IMG/VR virus record: IMGVR_UViG_3300042884_000575
Coordinates: 1 to 28,286 of that record
DNA: 28,286 nt
DNA from: a virus
Strand: one strand, 5' to 3'
Each line of letters opens with the position of its first letter. Position 1 is the first letter of the stretch. Under the pieces are notes generated by a model, which did not search any database, was not told the origin of the DNA, and was given only the letters and a program-made list of their open reading frames with translations. Shown one piece after another: positions 16,134 to 23,760 of the stretch. A program made the translations under genes and the position numbers.

Positions 16134-16406
16134 TCAGTCTTTGGCAGGCGTGTCTGCGACAACTTCCGGCGACGGAATTGGAGCAAGAAGCTTTGCTGAG
16201 TCAGGCACAAAACCTTTGTCGAGCGCCACGATGCCCGGAGAGTGCATGACTCCGTTTCTGTCTAGGTGATAACGGATAAGCCGTACCCAGACCTTGCCTT
16301 CCGGCGCGGGCTTGAAAGCTACTTCCAGGTCCTCGCGCAACTGCGCAGCGGACTCGTCATTAGCAGACTTAGCGATCTGAGCGGCTAGTGAAGTTGGTTT
16401 GCCCAT
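16134..16406 (-). CDS. Small conserved-type hypothetical protein after the cement gene
   Basis: The 90-residue soluble protein is Lys-, Glu- and Ala-rich at its N-terminus. A central segment, GKVWVRLIRYHLDRNGV, looks like a beta hairpin, and the Pro-rich C-terminus is probably flexible. I do not recognise the family. It starts six bases after the cement-protein stop, with a good AGGTGAT ribosome-binding site. It ends 13 bases before the GNRA hairpin, so it is the last gene of the head segment. A head-completion or decoration role is possible from position only. Confidence 0.6.
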   Translation of the reverse strand: MGKPTSLAAQIAKSANDESAAQLREDLEVAFKPAPEGKVWVRLIRYHLDRNGVMHSPGIVALDKGFVPDSAKLLAPIPSPEVVADTPAKD

Positions 16407-16411
16407 TCAGA

Positions 16412-16867
16412 TCACCTGTTCGTTACGGACGGGTAGCCGCGCCATTGCCGCTTGTCTCCGACAAACTCAATCGACAGCGTACCGCCAGTAAAGACGGCAG
16501 CGCCAACCGCGATACGCCAAGCCAGATACCGCTCAAACAGGTCGGTGTCCGGGAGCGGCACAAACAGGTCCATCTTTACCATCTGTGCCAGCGTAAACGT
16601 CGGCGAGGTAAAAAGGGTGGTTGGCGAAGACAGTGCGGGGTTGTCGTCAGTTACGAGAAGCAACTGAGCCGTAGCTGCGCCGCCAGAGGTTGCCAATCGT
16701 CCGTTGAGTTCCCAGCCGGGACCGTTGAAACCGGTGCCAACGAGGCCGTTGTTCCGGGCAACGCCGAGGTCAAAGACTTTGGCGGCACCGCCGACTGTCT
16801 GAGTCGATACGGAGTAGGTGTTCAGCGCCGTTCTGATAGCAGGCGAGAGAAGTTGATCTACGATCAT
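16412..16867 (-). CDS. Capsid cement / decoration protein (Bbp16 family)
   Basis: The 151-residue beta-rich protein resembles the Bbp16 family of capsid cement proteins first described in Bordetella phage BPP-1. Recognisable parts are AAKVFDLGVARNNG (29-42), then a GGAATAQLLLVTDDNPALSS segment and a LSSPTTLF-type stretch, followed by KMDLFVPLPDTDLFERYLA. Such proteins form clamps on the outside of HK97-fold capsids and stabilise them against internal DNA pressure. The gene directly follows the major capsid gene (12 bases between) with an AAGGAG ribosome-binding site, which suits near-stoichiometric expression. Confidence 0.8.
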   Translation of the reverse strand: MIVDQLLSPAIRTALNTYSVSTQTVGGAAKVFDLGVARNNGLVGTGFNGPGWELNGRLATSGGAATAQLLLVTDDNPALSSPTTLFTSPTFTLAQMVKMDLFVPLPDTDLFERYLAWRIAVGAAVFTGGTLSIEFVGDKRQWRGYPSVTNR

Positions 16868-16879
16868 TTGCTGATCTCC

Positions 16880-17911
16880 TTAGACGACACGAGCTTCGTC
16901 AACACGCATCACATCCATGCGCCGGATTGGAGTTTCTTGGAAGGCGTCAACACGCTTCCCGCCAACTTCCATAACTTGGAGCGTGGAGTTTTTTACCACG
17001 TTTGGAAGCTGTTGCCGCAACTTCGTTTTGATCGCCGCGTCCATGTAGAAGACGGGACGGCAGTTTTCCATCGAGGGAAGGTATTCCATTGCCTCGAAAA
17101 GAAGGTTTGGCAAATTCGCGCCGGTGTAACCTGAGATGGTCGGATCAGCGCCAAGCAGGCTTCGGTCGATGTTGGCGATGCGGACAACGTAGCGGTAGTC
17201 CTGCACGACGAGTCCCAGGTCCCAACGATAGTGGGTGCGATAGGCCTGATAGTAACCGTTGCTAGACCCATCAGGAGTCTTTGCAAATTCGGTGACTTCT
17301 CCGTGGTCTTTCACCTGCAGGCCGGCTTTGGAGCCTTTGGGGAAAATCCCATAGACGCTGTTAGGCGACCAGCCGATCAACAGGATCGAAGCGTTGTCGG
17401 TGCCAGTGCCACCAGCGTCGATGATCTGCTGGCCTACGCCGGTGGAGCCTGGGGTTGCCGTGAAGTGCGGCATAAGCCCTGTGATGGCTTCCGGGTTGTT
17501 ATCTTCGCTCTCGTAGATGAGGGAGCGTGCGACCTTGATGTTGAAGCCCTCGATGTGGGCGGCGTCTTCTTGCAGGCGAAACCTAACGGTGTTGCCGTTA
17601 AGGTCGGCCAGCGCCTTGTCTACAACGGCGTAGTCTTCCAGCATACCGGTGCTGGCAGTGACTTGTGCGCGCGTAGACTTGGTAGGTTGCACGCCCTGAT
17701 ACAGGCGACGCCAAGTCGGCTCGGGCAGGCCCGTGCGGATCGAGAAACGGTGGCCGGTCAGGAGGTTGCCTTCCTGAAAAGTCATGTCAGGCCACAGTTG
17801 GTTCGTCTGGTGAAGAAGTTCACCGAGATCGGAAACGGCATCGTCCGGGCCGAGAGCCTGGATGAAGTCCATCAGGGTAGGGTTGAAGGGAACATCAGGA
17901 AAGACAGACAT
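16880..17911 (-). CDS. Major capsid protein (BPP-1 Bbp17-like)
   Basis: The 343-residue protein resembles the BPP-1-type major capsid protein. Notable stretches include EDYAVVDKALADLNGN, EGFNIKVARSLIYE (helix), HYRWDLGLVVQDYRYVVRIANID and VFYMDAAIKTKLRQQLPN. The last looks like part of the P-domain helix and strand of an HK97-type fold. The gene lies between scaffold and cement genes, exactly as expected for a head module. The ribosome-binding site CCTAGGAG lies 6-9 bases before the ATG. A GGGG/CCCC hairpin spans the scaffold stop just upstream and could separate translation of the two genes. The fold is known for the family, while the assignment here rests on sequence pattern and synteny. 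Confidence 0.9.
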   Translation of the reverse strand: MSVFPDVPFNPTLMDFIQALGPDDAVSDLGELLHQTNQLWPDMTFQEGNLLTGHRFSIRTGLPEPTWRRLYQGVQPTKSTRAQVTASTGMLEDYAVVDKALADLNGNTVRFRLQEDAAHIEGFNIKVARSLIYESEDNNPEAITGLMPHFTATPGSTGVGQQIIDAGGTGTDNASILLIGWSPNSVYGIFPKGSKAGLQVKDHGEVTEFAKTPDGSSNGYYQAYRTHYRWDLGLVVQDYRYVVRIANIDRSLLGADPTISGYTGANLPNLLFEAMEYLPSMENCRPVFYMDAAIKTKLRQQLPNVVKNSTLQVMEVGGKRVDAFQETPIRRMDVMRVDEARVV

Positions 17912-17940
17912 GGATTACTCCTAGGTGGGGTTGAACGGGG

Positions 17941-18648
17941 TTACTGCCCCGCCGAGGTGTAGATGTTGCCGCCAAGCTGTCTCCCGCTTGCCGGTTTCGG
18001 AACACCCCCTACAGCGGCTCCTTCGAGGAACGGCTGCACGAGGCGGTGGAGAACCTGCGCAATGGCAGGATGGTTACCAGCGCCTGTCAAGTCTAGCGCG
18101 GCAAAGAACTCGTCGCCAGCATTTACAGCTTTGAGGCCTTGCATTACTTTGCCGGCCTCGGCGTCGGGGTTAGATTTGAACTCAGGCAGTTCCTTGATCT
18201 GGCTCTGCCACGTCTCCTGCATCTGCGACCACAGGTCGTTGCCCTGCTGTTTCACGGCCGCCGTCACCGTTTCCACAGTCTTGGCGTGAAGGTCTACAAG
18301 GGCTTGGCCCAGCTCCTTTGGCGGCAAATTCTTACCAAGAAGTTCTGCAAACTCTTTCCCGGTTGCCTCGTCAAGGGTAAAGCCTTCCGGCAGCGTCAGC
18401 GCTTCAAGTGAAAACGCTTCCGGGGTTTCGCCTTTCTCGGGCGGGGTCTCGCCTTCAGGCGTCTCTGCGGGCGTGGTTCCACCAGTGGACAAAAACGAGG
18501 TGGCGGCGACTCCCGTATCGCCAGCTACGTCGGGAGCCGCTTCCGCGCCAGCGCCGGTGTCTGCGTCACCCTCCGCGCCAGCGCCGCCACCGTCAACCCC
18601 CTCCGCATTGCGAAGAAGGCTGATCCAAAATTTGTTATTCGGGTTCAT
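17941..18648 (-). CDS. Capsid scaffolding protein
   Basis: The 235-residue acidic protein has a long disordered N-terminal half (about 18-80) rich in Gly, Ala, Glu, Pro and Thr. A helical C-terminal half follows, containing LGQALVDLHAKTVETVTAAV, then AGKVMQGLKAVNAGDEFFAALDL and HPAIAQVLHRLVQPFLEG. The alternation of an acidic disordered arm with a helical coat-binding end is typical of scaffolds. The position between portal and major capsid genes confirms the role. The start lies inside the end of the preceding gene (14-base overlap), with AGAGGAA as ribosome-binding site. No protease motif was seen, so the scaffold probably exits intact or is cut by another protein. Confidence 0.85.
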   Translation of the reverse strand: MNPNNKFWISLLRNAEGVDGGGAGAEGDADTGAGAEAAPDVAGDTGVAATSFLSTGGTTPAETPEGETPPEKGETPEAFSLEALTLPEGFTLDEATGKEFAELLGKNLPPKELGQALVDLHAKTVETVTAAVKQQGNDLWSQMQETWQSQIKELPEFKSNPDAEAGKVMQGLKAVNAGDEFFAALDLTGAGNHPAIAQVLHRLVQPFLEGAAVGGVPKPASGRQLGGNIYTSAGQ

Positions 18649-18931
18649 TTGGCGTAAGTTCCTCTTGCAGAAGGGCGGGGATTAAAGCTGGGTCCGCCGA
18701 AGTGAGAAGGGCCGCAAACTCAAAACCGGCAGCTTGCAGTCCTTGGTTGTAGGCGTTTTGAACAGGGTTAACGTCAAAGACTCCGTTTGGCGGAAGCACG
18801 TTGCAGTGTGCCAAAAATGTCTTGACAAGAACCCTTAAATGGCGGTCGCCAGCTATCAGGCGTCCTGCAAACTGCAGGTGCGCTTCGAGCGTTATTTCCT
18901 CCTCAGAGATAACAGGCGAGTCTTGAGCCAT
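18635..18931 (-). CDS. Small conserved phage protein between portal and scaffold
   Basis: The 98-residue soluble, mainly helical protein has an N-terminal acidic segment (DSPVISEEEITLEAHLQFAG) and a C-terminal helix (NAYNQGLQAAGFEFAALL). Similar small proteins occur at this position in related podoviruses, but I cannot name a function. It starts after a GAGGAAAGGA ribosome-binding site and overlaps the scaffold start by 14 bases, so it is probably co-expressed with the scaffold. A portal- or scaffold-associated role is an inference from location. Confidence 0.65.
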   Translation of the reverse strand: MAQDSPVISEEEITLEAHLQFAGRLIAGDRHLRVLVKTFLAHCNVLPPNGVFDVNPVQNAYNQGLQAAGFEFAALLTSADPALIPALLQEELTPNEPE

Positions 18932-18988
18932 ACGAAAGTCCTTTCCTCTTTAACCTATCACGGCTTCCCCCATCACGTCAATCATATT

Positions 18989-20683
18989 TTATCCGCCCGC
19001 GAGAAGCGACTGCACGGCGTTCAGTCCGCCGCCAACGTCAACATTGCCAAGAGCTCCCGCCGCGCTACCAAAATTCTTTGCCACTTCGGAGGTGGCAAGG
19101 AGACCTTGCATATCGTTTTCCGGCGCGGTTGCTTGTTGAACCGCTTCATCTTCCTTGAGAACGGTAGGACGAACACCAAGACCCTCCGCGTATTGTTTGA
19201 TGATGTCGAGAATGTCGACCTTGGCTTGCGCTTCCGGCCAAGTCGGGACAAGTTGCCCTACGAAGACTGAGAACCGTTCCAGCGTTGCTACGTCACTTGC
19301 TTTCTGCACATCTGAGAGGATGTTAGAAAATTCGATCTCCGCACCTTCGTCATCGTTGAGTGGTGGGAGAACTCCCTTACGCGAGGCGATGCCAAACACG
19401 CGCTTTACTACAACTCCAATATCTTCAAGGTAGCTGCGGTGAAGCACCGGCCCAAGCATGACCAGCTTTTCTTCCCGCCTCGCGTCGATCTCTGTTGCCG
19501 AACGGACTGTGTCGAGGCTAGAGATCATGTCGAAGAGGTAGTTGTAAAGGCCGTCTTTTATAGCCTGAACAATGCGGCTACGTTTGACTTCCATTTCCTG
19601 AAAAGGCATCTGCAAATTTAGCAGCGGACGTGCCCCTGTATTTGGCGCAAGGTTATTTGTGTATGTGATGCCATTAGCGCTGAAAGCTTTTGGCCTATTC
19701 CGTAAAGACAGGTCCGCAAGCAGCGGCGGCGAGATCATCTTGTCCAGGCCTTGGTCAGACCGAAACTCGAGGTTTTGTAGCTGCACGGCTTTGCCAAGCA
19801 CCGACAGGGTAGGAGGTACACCGTAGGTAGCGTTGTCCGGACAAGACCAACGCAGCACCGCTACCGGCCACTCGTACAGCGGACGGCAGGCCAAGTAAGG
19901 TTTTGCTCCGGCGATTGGCGCGGAAAACCAATAGCACTCACGAAAGGGGTGGTTTGTGGGAAGCGTACCGTCGGGTACGTTTTCCTCAATCAGGTGAGAT
20001 ACGAGATAGTCGGTTCTTGCGTTGCTACCGCCTTTCTTTGCCCGCGTAACGATCTCCGGCGGCAGCGCATCCTCGCCAAATTCTTCCAGCAAGTCGCTCG
20101 CCTTCATACGAAACTCGCGGCAGAACTTAACCACTTTGTTGGAATGGTCCGTGACGAGGTAGTACGATCCAGGCGCGCACAGCGTGAACTTGCACACAAA
20201 GTCACGATCCTCGTAGCAGAGCAAAGCGCCGGTGCCTATACCGCAAGCGTCGTATACCTGCTCTGCGCGGCTGTCGTAGTAATTGGTTCCGGCGAGGATT
20301 TGAAGTATCTTTGATCGAATTTCAGAGTGAACCAGGCTCTGGTCGTTTTCAGGTTGCTCGTAGGGTTTGGTCCCCGGTTTCTTGATGTTCACCCACTTTC
20401 GAGCGGGAGAGGTAACACCGTTCATGAATCCGGAAGATAAGATGAGAAGGGCAAGTGCAGGCTCCCCATCCAGCATCTTAGGGTTGGCTATGCGGTCGGG
20501 CTCTTGCTGATGCATAGCTGTAGTGTTTGTGAGATTGTTATAGAGGAACGGATAGAAGGCCTCGTTAAGCTTGCGCCAGATTGTAAGCCACTTTGCTTGC
20601 TCTGCTTTCGCGGCGAGAAGAGTGTCACGGCTTCGTTTGATGGGGGAGTATTCTTCTTCACGCATGGCTTTGGCTAGCATCAT
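18989..20683 (-). CDS. Portal (head-tail connector) protein
   Basis: The 564-residue protein is of the podoviral head-tail connector type (T7 gp8-like, Head-tail_con family). The N-terminal helix reads RDTLLAAKAEQAKWLTIWRKL. It is followed by the wing region with LALLILSSGFMNGVTSPARKW, and then DSRAEQVYDACGIGTGALLC. Later comes a stem region (GLDKMISPPLL) and a C-terminal crown region with LGVRPTVLKEDEAV. The dodecameric ring would sit at one capsid vertex, the docking point for terminase and tail. The ATG forms ATGATG across the stop of the preceding gene. Length fits the family. Confidence 0.92.
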   Translation of the reverse strand: MMLAKAMREEEYSPIKRSRDTLLAAKAEQAKWLTIWRKLNEAFYPFLYNNLTNTTAMHQQEPDRIANPKMLDGEPALALLILSSGFMNGVTSPARKWVNIKKPGTKPYEQPENDQSLVHSEIRSKILQILAGTNYYDSRAEQVYDACGIGTGALLCYEDRDFVCKFTLCAPGSYYLVTDHSNKVVKFCREFRMKASDLLEEFGEDALPPEIVTRAKKGGSNARTDYLVSHLIEENVPDGTLPTNHPFRECYWFSAPIAGAKPYLACRPLYEWPVAVLRWSCPDNATYGVPPTLSVLGKAVQLQNLEFRSDQGLDKMISPPLLADLSLRNRPKAFSANGITYTNNLAPNTGARPLLNLQMPFQEMEVKRSRIVQAIKDGLYNYLFDMISSLDTVRSATEIDARREEKLVMLGPVLHRSYLEDIGVVVKRVFGIASRKGVLPPLNDDEGAEIEFSNILSDVQKASDVATLERFSVFVGQLVPTWPEAQAKVDILDIIKQYAEGLGVRPTVLKEDEAVQQATAPENDMQGLLATSEVAKNFGSAAGALGNVDVGGGLNAVQSLLAGG

Positions 20684-21225
20684 TTTTTCTTACCACCGCT
20701 GCTCTTGCTGTCTTTAGGGTTGCCCTTTTTATCGTTGAGGCTGTATCTTGTGGACGGTTCCGGGGCCGCAGACTTTGTTGAAGACGTGCCTGAACTTGAG
20801 TTTGTATTCGGGTTTGCTTTCGGACGAGGACTTGTTGACGGGGCCAGACCGTTTGGCCCTCTATCTGTAGACGGTCTTGGTTCAGGCCGGGGCGACGTAG
20901 CTGGGGCGAGGCCGTTGGGGCCACGGTCACTTGACGGCGCATTATACATGTTACTGCCAAGCTCGCGGTCACGTTGACTTTCTTTAGGCGCAGGCTGTTC
21001 TTGTCTTACCTCAGGGGCTCCGCCGCCGCCTCCACCTCCGCCGCCCCCGCCGCCTGCTGGGGCCTGGCTTTGATTTTTTACGCCCCTATTAGGACGATAA
21101 TACTTGCCGAGGAAAGAATTTTCCGGCGGCGTTTGATCTTCTGCAAAGCTGGCTGCGACCGCATCGGTCGCCGCCGCGGGCGGCAGTACAGGTTGCGGGG
21201 CCAGCATAATTGGTTTCTTTCTCAT
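20680..21225 (-). CDS. Intrinsically disordered protein between terminase and portal genes
   Basis: The 181-residue protein is almost entirely low complexity. It has a short basic start (MRKKPIM), a more ordered patch near 33-50 (PENSFLGKYYRPNRGVKN) and twelve consecutive glycines at 58-69. A duplicated 21-residue unit covers about 98-138, with core DRGPNGLAP-S/A-TSPRP in both copies. The tail is Ser-, Thr- and Lys-rich and ends GGKKK. Glycine codons are mixed, so the glycine run is not a simple triplet expansion. The frame is supported by overlaps with the terminase stop on one side and the portal start on the other. Function is unknown; a flexible packaging or portal-associated linker is a guess from position. 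Confidence 0.75.
   Translation of the reverse strand: MRKKPIMLAPQPVLPPAAATDAVAASFAEDQTPPENSFLGKYYRPNRGVKNQSQAPAGGGGGGGGGGGGAPEVRQEQPAPKESQRDRELGSNMYNAPSSDRGPNGLAPATSPRPEPRPSTDRGPNGLAPSTSPRPKANPNTNSSSGTSSTKSAAPEPSTRYSLNDKKGNPKDSKSSGGKKK
20809..20934 (-). repeat. Two-copy 63-bp in-frame coding repeat
   Basis: Two adjacent 21-codon units encode DRGPNGLAPATSPRP and DRGPNGLAPSTSPRP with diverged flanks. The DNA copies differ at many codon third positions, so the duplication is old or has been kept for its protein sequence. Confidence 0.6.
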
Positions 21226-22805
21226 TATCTCACCTGTGTTGGGTTAAACCGCGAAGAGCTTACGGCAGCGTAGGGGTTTACTTCAGCGTAGTGATCGCCT
21301 TCAGTTTCGCCGTCTCTAGGTGTGGGCGTGAAAGCTTCCTCGAGGTACGGGTAGGCAAAGGTAATGGCTATGGCGTCTGCGTCGTCTGGGGATATACCAA
21401 GCCTGCGGCGTAGGTCTTTCTTGCTTTCCAGCTGTAGTTTTACGTCAGCTTGGTAGGAGTAGGTAGGCGCTGTAAGCTGCGCGGACAAACCTTTTTCCTC
21501 CAGGCCTGGCCTGTCCGGAGGCAAGCATCCACCCTTCTTAATCCACTCACGAAGCCGACCATACATTTCAGCACGCTTGTTGAGGTATTTTTCCCCCGAA
21601 CCATCGTTGTCCGGAGAACTAGAAAAGTCAACTGCGTAGACGTTGATCTGCATGAGTTCTAACTGGTCGTAGACGCCGCCGCCGACACCCCCCGTGTCTA
21701 CTACAAGGGAAGAAAGATTATGGCGCATGTATTGTTCAAAAGCCCAGCGGGCCACCATGACGGTATTTTGGCCTTGCACATCCTCCCACTTTCGACTTGA
21801 GGCGTCACGGCCTTGACGGAAAGCGATTACAGAACTGTCAGGTCCAAAACGGGCAACATCGAGACCGCCGATTATCGGAAGCCCGTCTTGACCTTCAGGC
21901 TTCCGCTTCTGCGCTTCCTCTACGTCAGCGAGAGAGATGTACGAAACGGCGTCAGTGCGTGGGAAGACTCCGCGAACGCGAACGCGAACAAAGTCGTGAT
22001 CCTCGCCGTAGTCATCTACCCATGCCTGCAGCTGCGTTTTGTTGCTGATCTTAACTGTGCGGGAGTCTATAGCGCGGCTATGCCAGCGGTGAGCGAAACG
22101 GCCTCCAGCAAAACACTCGCGGAAGCGACCACTATTCTTTGTAGGGTTGCCGAAGGCGAGCCAGATGATCTGAGTGTCTTTGTCGGTTAGCGCGCCTTCG
22201 GTAACCTCCCAGATCAGGTCGGCAATAGCTGACGCTTCGTCAAATATGATTAGGATGCGCTTGCCGTGGTTGTGCAGTCCGGCGAAAGCTTCGGTATTCT
22301 TTTCGCTCCACGGAACCATGTCGATGCGCCAGGTTTTTTCATGCAGCGGGTCGATTGAAAACCGTGCGGTCGCCGTCATGCGGAACAAGTTCTGTGTGAT
22401 CGACAGACGGTGCCACTTAGCAAGCTCGGCCCAGGTCTTAGTCTTCAACTGGTTTTCGGTGTTAGCTGTGACCACGCCTTTAGTGTCTACCTGCGTGGAC
22501 ATAGCCCAATCTATCACCCACGCGACCAGCGCTGACTTGCCGATACCGTGACCGGAAGTTATAGCTTCCATGACGGGAAATGTTTCGCTTTCCTCGTGGC
22601 GCTCACGGGCCTCAGCTATCGCTGCGTCAATCGTGGTAACTCCGTCTCGAAGACGGCAAAGCAACTCAATCTGCCATTCGTCCGGGCCATCGTAACGAAG
22701 AAGTTCTCCACTTCCCCACTCATACGCGCCAAGCACGAAAGCGTAAGGATCGTTGCGTACTTCCGCAAGCCAGGTAACGAGAAGTTCTACTTCGTCTTCA
22801 GTCAT
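21225..22805 (-). CDS. terL: Terminase large subunit
   Basis: The 526-residue DNA packaging motor has an N-terminal ATPase and a C-terminal nuclease. The Walker A is SGHGIGKS (84-91), and the Walker B with catalytic Glu is ILIIFDE (184-190). A motif III-like AFGNPT stretch lies at 217-222. The nuclease has an RNase H-like acidic set: GGLDVARFGPD (Asp316), VVDTGGVGGGVYD (Asp370) and SPDDADA (about 473-478, Asp477). The protein would cut concatemers and pump DNA through the portal. It overlaps the small subunit by ATGA, and its stop abuts the linker-protein start, so the packaging genes form one coupled unit. Confidence 0.95.
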   Translation of the reverse strand: MTEDEVELLVTWLAEVRNDPYAFVLGAYEWGSGELLRYDGPDEWQIELLCRLRDGVTTIDAAIAEARERHEESETFPVMEAITSGHGIGKSALVAWVIDWAMSTQVDTKGVVTANTENQLKTKTWAELAKWHRLSITQNLFRMTATARFSIDPLHEKTWRIDMVPWSEKNTEAFAGLHNHGKRILIIFDEASAIADLIWEVTEGALTDKDTQIIWLAFGNPTKNSGRFRECFAGGRFAHRWHSRAIDSRTVKISNKTQLQAWVDDYGEDHDFVRVRVRGVFPRTDAVSYISLADVEEAQKRKPEGQDGLPIIGGLDVARFGPDSSVIAFRQGRDASSRKWEDVQGQNTVMVARWAFEQYMRHNLSSLVVDTGGVGGGVYDQLELMQINVYAVDFSSSPDNDGSGEKYLNKRAEMYGRLREWIKKGGCLPPDRPGLEEKGLSAQLTAPTYSYQADVKLQLESKKDLRRRLGISPDDADAIAITFAYPYLEEAFTPTPRDGETEGDHYAEVNPYAAVSSSRFNPTQVR

Positions 22806-23374
22806 GGTGACTCGACATCCGAAAGAGCGTCTAGCGGCGTTATGTTTTTCATAGACGTTGTGCGGATTTGGGCAGCGGCAAGTCGGTCGGCAAAGCCTAC
22901 TTTTATGTTTACCTCACTCTTCTGTGAGGGGCCGTGTCCTGTTCTATCAGCACCCACCTGCACAACTTGCAGCAGCAGGGCATCGCTCAACTTCTCTGGT
23001 TCCAACTCCATTCGGTCTTGCAAGATGCCAGCGGCGTCAATAGCAAGGTCACTCAGCTTGCGTTGAAAGTCAACAAATTGCTCGTTTACAACGTCGCGGT
23101 AGTGAGCGACAAGTTCGCCAAAGGCAGGGTCGCTGAGAAGGATGCTCATACGGCTTTGAGAGTACCGGCAGAGGATGGCAGCTTCGCCGGGTTTTTTACC
23201 CTCAGCGATAAAACGCGCTAGCGCATGGTGCCGCTCGCGAAGCTGAACAATAGTAGGGGCAGTTGTCCCTTTCTCAGCAAGCAGCGAGGCCACGTCCATG
23301 TCTTCCAGTTCCCGCTCAACCTCCGCAATCAGCGAAGCCTTAGCCCGTCCAGTCGTGCGAAGTCCAAGGGTCAC
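22802..23374 (-). CDS. terS: Terminase small subunit
   Basis: The small subunit recognises phage DNA for packaging and regulates the large subunit. The conserved region includes TIVQLRERHHALARFIAEGK, then a helix-turn-helix-like PGEAAILCRYSQSRMSILLSDPAF. It is followed by a helical oligomerisation region and an acidic C-terminus. The start is uncertain. The frame is open to an ATG at 23492-23494, but that region overlaps a palindrome shared with non-coding DNA and has no ribosome-binding site. I prefer the GTG at 23372-23374, which has TTGAGGT four bases before it (190 residues). ATGs at 23408-23410 and 23297-23299 are the alternatives. The stop overlaps the large-subunit ATG. Confidence 0.85.
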   Translation of the reverse strand: MTLGLRTTGRAKASLIAEVERELEDMDVASLLAEKGTTAPTIVQLRERHHALARFIAEGKKPGEAAILCRYSQSRMSILLSDPAFGELVAHYRDVVNEQFVDFQRKLSDLAIDAAGILQDRMELEPEKLSDALLLQVVQVGADRTGHGPSQKSEVNIKVGFADRLAAAQIRTTSMKNITPLDALSDVESP

Positions 23375-23462
23375 GGCAACCTCAATCCTACGAGCGCGCA
23401 ATCCTAACATAGCACAGGTCGGCAATCGGCGCAAGAGCCTTTCGGCGGTGGGGTGGCGGTAG

Positions 23463-23497
23463 CATATGGGCGCTTTCATGGGGAAAGGAGCCATACC
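23463..23497 (-). repeat. Dyad element, copy A (one degenerate arm)
   Basis: Read leftward, the first arm is GGTATGGCTCCTTTC, identical to an arm of the dyad at 24898-24932. A 5-base loop follows, then a degenerate second arm that keeps GAAA and GCCCATATG. It lies just upstream of the preferred terminase start. A shared 15-mer in two places more than 1.3 kb apart, each with a partner arm, is unlikely by chance. It may bind a protein as an operator or packaging signal. Confidence 0.6.
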
Positions 23498-23544
23498 ATT
23501 CCAAAACTGGTAAACTTTTGCTGGGGGCCTCCCCCCGGGCGTGA

Positions 23545-23556
23545 GGTGCCGGCACC
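23545..23556. repeat. 12-bp perfect palindrome
   Basis: GGTGCCGGCACC is fully self-complementary. It lies in the divergent region, and its flank ACCAGCG recurs inverted as CGCTGGT about 45 bases further on. It is a candidate operator half-site pair. Confidence 0.4.
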
Positions 23557-23726
23557 AGCGAAAGGGGGTCCGCCGTGGGGCTTAGAGTCGCCCGGTCTGG
23601 CGCTGGTGGCCAGTGTCATCGCGCACAGCGCCGAACAAAAATCGACAAACCGGGAATGAAATATTGTGATCTGGTGTTGACAAACCTGCAGGCTGGCCCC
23701 ACCTTTGGCGTGCCGATTGACGGCGG

Positions 23727-23740
23727 GGGCGATAATGCCC
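23727..23740 (+). other. Leader hairpin before the first rightward gene
   Basis: GGGC and GCCC arms enclose GATAAT, just upstream of the conserved ribosome-binding leader. Position and arm sequence match the hairpins before the later rightward genes. Confidence 0.4.
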
Positions 23741-23746
23741 GATAGT

Positions 23747-23760
23747 TAGGAGTCCAAACT
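23747..23760 (+). promoter_or_regulatory. Conserved GGAGTCC ribosome-binding leader, copy 1
   Basis: TAGGAGTCCAAACT sits directly before the ATG at 23761 and is identical over all 14 bases to copy 3 at 25642. The GGAG core is 8 bases from the ATG. Confidence 0.75.

Larger units (their letters stand above)
23495..23760. promoter_or_regulatory. Divergent intergenic region between terminase and rightward genes
   Basis: No gene is supported here. Leftward packaging genes and the rightward gene at 23761 diverge from this stretch, so promoters for both directions are expected. A TTGACA at 23677-23682 points rightward, but no acceptable -10 lies 16-18 bases downstream, so I cannot assign a sigma-70 promoter. 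A 12-bp perfect palindrome (23545-23556), a CTGGC/GCCAG inverted repeat near 23594-23610 and a hairpin at 23727-23740 are present. Confidence 0.5.

Noticed and set aside
18947-18985. An 11-codon minus-strand ORF between the portal stop and the next gene
   Set aside because: Too short to support, with no clear ribosome-binding site; more likely untranslated leader.
20658-20972. 104-residue minus-strand frame overlapping the disordered protein
   Set aside because: Arg-rich alternate-frame reading of a repetitive coding sequence; it overlaps both neighbours out of frame and lacks start signals.
23677-23705. Sigma-70 promoter from TTGACA before the first rightward gene
   Set aside because: No hexamer resembling TATAAT lies 16-18 bases downstream; GATAAT at 23731 is too distant and sits in a hairpin loop.
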